In this document: in pieces, positions 58,491 to 64,000 of the stretch | How the letters are laid out: the number at the start of each line of letters is the position of its first letter | How positions within the stretch are numbered: the stretch's first letter is position 1 | NCBI RefSeq assembly: GCF_018446385.1 | Contig: NC_055988.1 | Coordinates: 167,014,337-167,078,336, forward strand | Source: Zingiber officinale | Lineage: Eukaryota; Streptophyta; Magnoliopsida; Zingiberales; Zingiberaceae | Direction: 5' to 3' | Length of the DNA stretch: 64,000 bases | The notes under the pieces: model-generated | Told to the model about the DNA's origin: nothing | Database searches by the model: none | The model's input: only the letters and a program-made list of their open reading frames with translations | Made by a program: the position numbers and the translations under genes

Positions 58491-59150
58491 CGGAGTAAAA
58501 AATCAGGGGTGGGCGCCTCTGGTATACGGACCCGGGCTGCCCGGAAGGGATCCGGGCGCCCCGCCCCACTTGACCCCGGGCGCCTGGAACAGGTCCGGGC
58601 GCCCGGAGTCCCCTATATATAGGGGGGTAGGGGCGCCCCCTACCCTTGCACCTCCTCTTTCAAGCTTTCGTTCAAGCTTCTTCCAAGCTTTACTACGAAA
58701 GCATTCAAAATTAAATTTTTCTCATTCTACGATTAATACGCGGTCGCGAATCAACCGAGGTCGTCAGTTCTAAAAATATTTTAGCAATGGCTTCTCGGTA
58801 AAATTCTTGTCTTCTATTTAAAGTTTAAGAATATTGTTGCATGTTTGTTTTCTTTAATTAGTATAATTTTGCTTTATAATTTAGGAAACGTTCTAAATCT
58901 GGTGCTGGGCCCTCTACTCCAGTGTTGACCCTAGGTTTCCCACTGATGAGCTTAGGATTAAGTTTGAGTCAACCATCTACATGGCCATTAGGACCAAATG
59001 TATAGATAGAGCGTTCTTTTACGCTCTTGCGTTCCAGCTATAGAGGCTATAAACCACTATTACATTCAGAATATTGTTGAATGTACTAGCCCAGTAAACA
59101 TAAGTTTGTGTGCAGAATTTTATAACAACCTAGTGAAAATAGACGACTTT
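58491..59150 (+). mobile_element. Foreign insert in element H: promoter-like region plus spliced ORF start
   Basis: GGGCGCCC boxes (58510-58600) precede a palindromic TATA region (CCCTATATATAGGG, about 58612-58625). A start codon follows at 58787. The short first exon MASR ends at a GT donor (58798), and an AG acceptor (58884) leads to KRSKSGAGPSTP. Frameshifted remnants then resemble plant transposon-associated ORFs (FESTIYMAIRTKCIDRAFF, ...LCAEFYNNLVKID). It looks like the LTR-proximal part of another element, captured inside H. Confidence 0.45.
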
Positions 59151-59579
59151 ACCTAGGATTTTCTCCTGCCTAGCTTCACTCACTAGGTCTTTCACCTGGC
59201 TTCACTCACCAGGATTTTCTCCTGCCTAGCTTCACTCAATAGGTCTTTCACCTGGCTTCACTCACCAGGATTTTCACCTAGCTTCACTCACTAGGATTTT
59301 TCTTCTGCCTAGCTTCACTCACTAGGTCTTTCACCTGGCTTCACTCACCAGGATTTCCCTTCTGCCTAACATCCCAGTTAGGACTTCCCAGTCAAGTATC
59401 TGGTCAACCTTGACCTACTTGACTCTTCTTCAACCAACCTGATCAGACCCTGATCAGAGGGGAATTGCACCAGATAATCTCCCCAAATGCACAACTGCAT
59501 TGTCAAAAATCGAAACTCAAACCAAGACTCAAGCTTGGTCAACCAGGTCAGCCTTGACCTGAGGGATATTGCACCAACA
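59151..59579 (-). mobile_element. LTR F fragment inside element H, minus orientation
   Basis: On the minus strand it starts TGTTGGTGCAATATCCC, like the fragment ending at 14066, and runs into the hairpin array 59169-59357. The other LTR end is missing. Confidence 0.55.
59169..59357. repeat. Tandem hairpin array in LTR F
   Basis: Alternating 19-nt stem-loops around a constant CTTCACTCA loop: CCTAG/CTAGG (59169-59187), CCTGG/CCAGG (59195-59213), repeated through about 59345. A CCTAAC/GTTAGG pair follows at about 59365-59382. Arms change type while staying complementary; one unit (ATAGG near 59239) is decayed. Confidence 0.75.
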
Positions 59580-60403
59580 CCTTTCAGTGCTATCCTCCCA
59601 GGGAGCTACCATTTGGAGATCCCTACTCGCATATTTCTCTTGATACGATCTATTCATATTTTTTTAAAAACTAGCTTTTATCAAACTAAATTCTTCAATT
59701 AGATTTTATAAACTAAGATTTTTGAATCTATTGCAAACTTAGTTTTGAAAAGTAAATATCTTTTAAAACTCAGCTTTGAAATCTTTGATCTTTCAGGTTT
59801 GAAAAGTGTTTCAAAATTAAACTTATGTTTGGATATTTTCTTGAGAAATCTAGTTTTGAAAAGTTAGCCTTAAAATTTTGATTTTGGAAACTTATGTTTG
59901 AAAAATACTTCAAAATTGAAACGTATTTTGAAAATTTAAAACTTGATCCTAAAATTTGAAACTTATACACTTATACTGGAAAATTAGCTTTTCAAATTTC
60001 TGATTAGAAAATTCTCTTTGAGTTTGCAAAGTCATTTTTGAAAAGTAAATTAATTTTGCAAAAATGATCTTTAAAAATTAACTACTCTTTCAAAACTTAG
60101 CTATTTTCCAAAAGCTAAAGCTAATGTTTTAAACAAGTCTTCAAAAGTTTAAACTCCCCCAAGTTAACTTGACATCATTCCTTACATTTTTTTTTATTCT
60201 GTATTTTTGAATGTTTAACTTATGTCCTTGTTTGATGAATGTCAAAGGGGGAGGGATATGTGGTTAAGTTAGAGAAACAAATTGTCAAAGTTAAAAACTA
60301 ACTTAAACCTCATGCTAGAACAAAAATGTCAAAGTGAAAAGTTTTTACTCGTATATTTTTCACTAACTTAACCAGGTTGTCATTCCATCAAAAAAGGGGA
60401 GAT
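59580..60403 (+). other. 3' spacer of element H with polypurine tract
   Basis: AT-rich with repeated TTGAAAAGT / AAACTTA phrases, like the spacer 5937-7243. It ends AAAAAAGGGGAGAT (about 60390-60403), the polypurine tract before the 3' LTR. Confidence 0.75.
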
Positions 60404-60512
60404 TGTTGGTGCGGTAAGCACTAACGGTCTAACTCAGGTTTTGATGAATGACAAATCAGGTTAAGTTAGGTTTGTCGTGATCTAACACTCTGACCGAGTG
60501 TGTAGACGAAGT

Positions 60513-60709
60513 CCAGACAGGTCGACGGGCTGACCGGATGTCTGGCACGAAATCCAAGCGGGTCGACGGGCTGACCGGACGCTTGGTGAGAAGTCCAGCT
60601 AGGTCGACGGGCTGACCGGATAGCTGGCGAGAAGTCCAAGCGGGTCGAAGGGCTGACCGGACGCTTGGCGAGAAGTCCAGACGGGTCGAAGGGCTGACCG
60701 GACGTCTGG
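60513..60709 (+). repeat. 41-bp-period hairpin array, 3' LTR of H
   Basis: Five stem-loops at 60513-60545, 60554-60586, 60595-60627, 60636-60668 and 60677-60709: each exactly 33 nt, period exactly 41, all with perfect 6-bp arms. Arm pairs in order: CCAGAC/GTCTGG, CCAAGC/GCTTGG, CCAGCT/AGCTGG, CCAAGC/GCTTGG, CCAGAC/GTCTGG. The loops are nearly constant (GGTCGACGGGCTGACCGGA-like). Confidence 0.92.
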
Positions 60710-61360
60710 CAGGTGAGTAAAGGTAAGTCACTGGAAGGGAATGACTGTGAGGACGCATTCCCGGGAAGGGAAGATTAGGCGTCGATCCGGCTTAGATTCA
60801 TTTCGGATATCTAAGTCGAGATCGTGACTAGATTCCGGTCTCGGAAAGACGGAATCTAAGTCATACTATTTTTGTCAAACTATAAACTGAACTAACACTC
60901 TGTTTTGCAGGTTATAAATTATATATTGCCTTGGACTAACCTTGTCTTGCAGGAGAAGAAGTCTTCTGGAGAAAAGAGGTCCGGGCGCCCGGAGGGGATC
61001 CGGGCGCCCGGAAGGGATCTGGGCGCCCGGGAGGCAACTTTCATCCAAACGCATCGTCGCTACGTGGAGCTCACTGGTTGGACCTGTCACGTCCCACCAG
61101 GGTGCCCGGAAGGGATCCGGGGCACCCCGAGCTTCATATAAAAGAAGGGGCAGGGGTGGAGCTTCTACAACAACTTAGAACTCTCTGCTCTATTGTGCTC
61201 CCACGACGCCTTGAGGCTACTCCGACAAAGCGCTGTCTTCAGTTTACTTCTTTTCAGTTTGTTGGTATTATTATTTTTATTAGCATTCCTGTAATTCTTA
61301 ATTATAACATTCTTCGAATTGCTAGTGAATTGCCCAACGAAAGCACCCTTGTGTGCGGGC

Positions 61361-61395
61361 CTTAGAGTAGGAGTCGCCAAAGGCTCCGAACCAAG
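61361..61395 (+). promoter_or_regulatory. Conserved LTR two-stem hairpin, 3' LTR of H
   Basis: Same as 55298-55332 except that the outer stem has one change (CTTAG), so one pair is lost. Confidence 0.6.
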
Positions 61396-61505
61396 TAAAA
61401 TTGGTTCTTGTGTTAGCATTGCATTTACTTTTCCGCTACGTTTACTCGAAGAATTTTTCGTAATCGATATTCACCCCCCCTCTATCGAACGTCTACAATC
61501 CAACA

Positions 61506-62056
61506 CCTTGAACGCTGGATGGAAGGCGCCCTTCATGGAGCTTGGAGGCGCCTTCGGTTGGATAAGCAATGAACACCACGGAGCTCATCGACGCTGCGAA
61601 ATCGGGATAAGTTTCCCCGCTGAAGGCACCTCCTATGGAGGTTGGAGGCGCCCTCAATGGCTTACTTAAGCCTGGTTCGAGCAGAGGCAAAGACTAATTA
61701 GATGTTGGCAATCTTTCTACTGCGCACTACTTAAAGGACGATCCAACAAAGTCGTAACTCGACTCCGATAACTGGAAGCCTTAAATTCTCTTTTCTTATT
61801 TGTCGGTATACTTTTATTTATTGCATTTAAAGTGTACTTTGATTTGTAAATTTATGAAGCTATAGTGATTGCCTATAGAAAGCACTCTTACGTGCGGGCA
61901 TTGGAGTAAGAGTCGCCATAGGCTCCGAACCAAATAAAATCTTGGTATTTATGTTTGATGTTTACTATTCCGCTACATATCTTTAATCAATTTATTTAAA
62001 GCAAATGAATTAATCGCGAGCGCTATCACCCCCCTCTAGCGCTTTACGATCCTACA
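61506..62056 (+). mobile_element. 5' LTR of outer element O, right part (split)
   Basis: Resumes with the second copy of the CCTTG duplication, carries GGCGCC boxes (61520-61660), the conserved hairpin at 61900-61934, and ends CGATCCTACA at 62056. It is followed by a primer-binding-like TGGTATTAGAGT at 62059-62070, a diverged form of the tRNA-Met complement. Confidence 0.85.
61900..61934 (+). promoter_or_regulatory. Conserved LTR two-stem hairpin, LTR O
   Basis: 35 nt: outer TTGG/CCAA, inner stem shortened by one mismatch (AGAG...CTCC), bulges kept; followed by TAAA. Confidence 0.55.
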
Positions 62057-62326
62057 ATTGGTATTAGAGTGGGGTCGTTTCGAATTAGTGAAACCGTCAT
62101 TCAAATAATTTTTTCCCGTGGTGTTAATTATTTTGTTTTATTTAATCGGAGTTGGTATAATTGCCTTACCCTGATCATTTTATCGCAATTGAAAATTCAT
62201 TTTTCTCAAAGCTGGTGCAACACTACTCGAACTCGCTTATTTAAAATTATTATCCTGCACTACTAATCCAAGACCAAGTCTTGGAACAAGTTTTCTCATT
62301 TTTTTTTTGTCGTGCTAGATTTTTAA

Positions 62327-63990
62327 ATGGCCTACCAAGAGAGATATAGAACTACATGCCCTCCCCTCTTCACTGGTGAAGAATTTTGTTACTAGAAGAG
62401 TCGAATGGAATATCACCTCAAGACGTAAGTCGAGATGTGGATAATCATCCAAACGGGATTTGCTTATCCCACCGAAGATGGAATTCTCGTCCGGTGCAAC
62501 AAATGGGATGCACCAATGAGAAAAAGAATCGAAGCCGACGCAAAGGCTACCTAGACTCTACAATGCAAGCTAACAAAAGAGGAGCTGGACCGAGTCGGCC
62601 CGTTCTCAAGCGCCAAAGATCTGTGGGAAAAGTTAATCGAGTGCACGAAGGGACTTCCGACATGAAGGTAAGCAAACGTGATTTAATTTTAAATAAACTG
62701 TATAACATAAAAATGCAGGAAGGTGAGTCGGCAAGCCAACTCCACACACGGATTCAGGATCTGCTGAACGACCTTCATGCAATCAGTCAGAAGGTGGAAA
62801 ACTTCAACATCATCATGTATGCACTCAATGCATTTTCCGAGGAATACCTTTGTGGGCATCAATGATAGATGCTTACAAAGTATCCAAGGACCTTTCTTTA
62901 ATTATACTAGACGAGTTTTTTTTTTTCTAAATTTGAACTTCATGAACAAACTAATACTACTCGGATCGAGAAAGGTATTGCTTTGATTGCAGGAACAAGA
63001 AAAATACAGGAATCAAAAGAAAAGCGCAGAACTGAACCTGAATCTGAAGATGAACCGGACTCAGAAGACAACGATGACAAGATTACAGTCGAACTCATCA
63101 ACCTTGTACGAAAACTCTACAAAAAGAAGAAAGGATTCACCAAGAAAGACATCAAGAAAGTGATTCAGTCCAAGACGGTGTAATCAAGTCCAAAAGTGAA
63201 GTACGAAGTAACCTGCTACGGCTGCAACAAAAAGGTACACATCAAAGCCAACTATCCAAACTAAAAGGAAATGAATAAGCAAAAGGAAGAAGAAAGCATT
63301 GCAGGCGACATGGGATGAGTCTTCTTTAGAAGACTCTAACGAAGAGCTCGAACAGACGAGTTTCCTTGCCCTTACGGCTCGGGGACAAGTCGACGAATCA
63401 TAAACTGAGAGCAAGTCGGACACAGAATCTAAGAGAAGCCATGTATCTGTATCCATTTCTGAAGGGCCAAACCTCACTGTAAGAATTTCTCAGATAGATA
63501 AATTACATAACTTAGTTAACTATCTCATGCGTAAGTTAGCCAAATTCAACATTCGAGTCAAGTCACTCCAAAAGGAGGTAACAATCCTTGAGGAGACTAA
63601 CCTAAGTCCTTTGACTGAGCCAGTTCAAAATGGAAGTTCAACCCAAATCCAACAACTTGAGGAAGAAAATTTCAATTTGAAAACTCAAGTTAAAGAACTT
63701 AAGGACACGTTGGAATGGTTCACCTTGTGTTTCAAGAATCTTGATCTGATTCTTGTAAAACAAAGAGTCGTTTACAATCAATCCGGATTTGGATTTAAGG
63801 CTAAAAAAAATACAGATCTTACTTATCACTTGTAAATAAAACAAATATAAAATTAGTCCAAGCATGGGTCCCCAAGTCAAACTTGATTAATCAAGTTGCA
63901 CTTGGTCAATATTGGGTCCCCAAAGATCAAATCCACTACCTTGATAGACCCTATCGAGGCTATGATCCAGGGGAAGCCGATAGATAGATT
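62327..63990 (+). pseudogene. Copia gag remnant of outer element O, running to the window end
   Basis: Starts MAYQERYRTTCPPLFTGEEF and is broken by stops and frameshifts. Capsid blocks HEGTSDMKVSKRD and ASQLHTRIQDLLNDL match the Gag of element H. A zinc-knuckle remnant CYGCNKKVHIKANY near 63210 has lost its last Cys. A coiled coil (63527-63835) and two WVPK-type tail motifs follow. It is the same gag lineage as H but clearly diverged; any pol lies beyond the window. Confidence 0.85.
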
Positions 63991-64000
63991 TGTTTGATGC

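Larger units (their letters stand above)
54360..61505 (+). mobile_element. Complete gag-only LTR retrotransposon H (TR-GAG type)
   Basis: 5' LTR 54360-55445 (1086 bp), 3' LTR 60404-61505 (1102 bp), both TGTTGG...CCAACA. It is flanked by CCTTG at 54355-54359 and 61506-61510. A primer-binding site, one gag frame and a polypurine tract are present. There is no protease, integrase, RT or RNase H anywhere between the LTRs. Plants are known to carry such terminal-repeat retrotransposons with a gag domain, moved by enzymes of relatives. The LTRs differ by a few substitutions and a 19-bp repeat unit, so insertion is fairly recent. It lies inside the LTR of element O. Confidence 0.93.
60404..61505 (+). 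repeat. 3' LTR of element H
   Basis: 1102 bp, nearly identical to the 5' LTR. It has one extra 19-bp unit in the GGGCGCCC box region (about 61005-61030). TATA-like sequence at about 61137-61143. Confidence 0.93.

Noticed and set aside
1-64000. tRNA, rRNA or organelle-derived insertions
   Set aside because: No cloverleaf, rRNA or plastid/mitochondrial gene sequence was recognised by eye; only SINE-like promoter boxes were seen.

Overview
The window is plant nuclear DNA. Four spliced genes with GT-AG introns (one GC-AG) can be reconstructed, and they encode plant-type proteins: a chloroplast protochlorophyllide reductase, a DUF789 protein, a BAH/TFIIS-like chromatin protein and a class 3 lipase of the calmodulin-binding heat-shock protein type. 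Between them lies deeply nested LTR-retrotransposon sequence. A monocot is likely. I suspect Zingiberales (ginger relatives) from the look of the LTR families, but that is memory-based inference with no decisive marker here.

Layout. 1-2100: POR gene (minus strand, 4 exons) with a TATA box and a pair of G-boxes. 2250-2420: SINE copy. 3591-18350: a stack of Copia-type remains. An outer element (LTR at 3591, gag at 4085, pol at 14080-17095) appears to be split by several LTRs and element fragments. 18349-19041: LTR just upstream of the DUF789 gene (19700-21884, plus strand, 6 exons). 23872-24981: hAT-like non-autonomous transposon. 25421-31270: BAH-domain gene (minus strand, 8 exons). 32110-37391: lipase gene (minus strand, 5 exons). 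38870-47017: decayed minus-strand Copia element, interrupted by a solo LTR with target duplication CTCCC and by a 2.5-kb Harbinger-like element with duplication TTA. 47222-47416: second SINE copy. 48037-49059: second Harbinger-like element. 49578-52238: internally deleted minus-strand Copia element with only a gag remnant. 52435-53500: two tandem-repeat arrays. 53512 to the window end: a Copia-type element whose 5' LTR has been split by a complete 7.1-kb non-autonomous gag-only retrotransposon (54360-61505, duplication CCTTG).

The most unusual signals are RNA-like structures inside the LTRs. (1) Seven LTRs from five groups carry a 33-35 nt two-stem hairpin at a similar late position. It has the form CTTGG - 4 nt - inner stem - loop - 2 or 3 nt - CCAAG, usually followed by TAAA, and the inner stem changes on both sides between families. 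(2) The first few hundred bases of several LTR families hold tandem arrays of hairpins whose arms change together from unit to unit. The clearest is a five-unit array with an exact 41-bp period. I know of no description of either, but I could not search.

The host genes are unrelated housekeeping or regulatory genes in ordinary plant arrangement; nothing suggests an operon or gene cluster. All exon models were built by reading splice signals and family similarity by eye.
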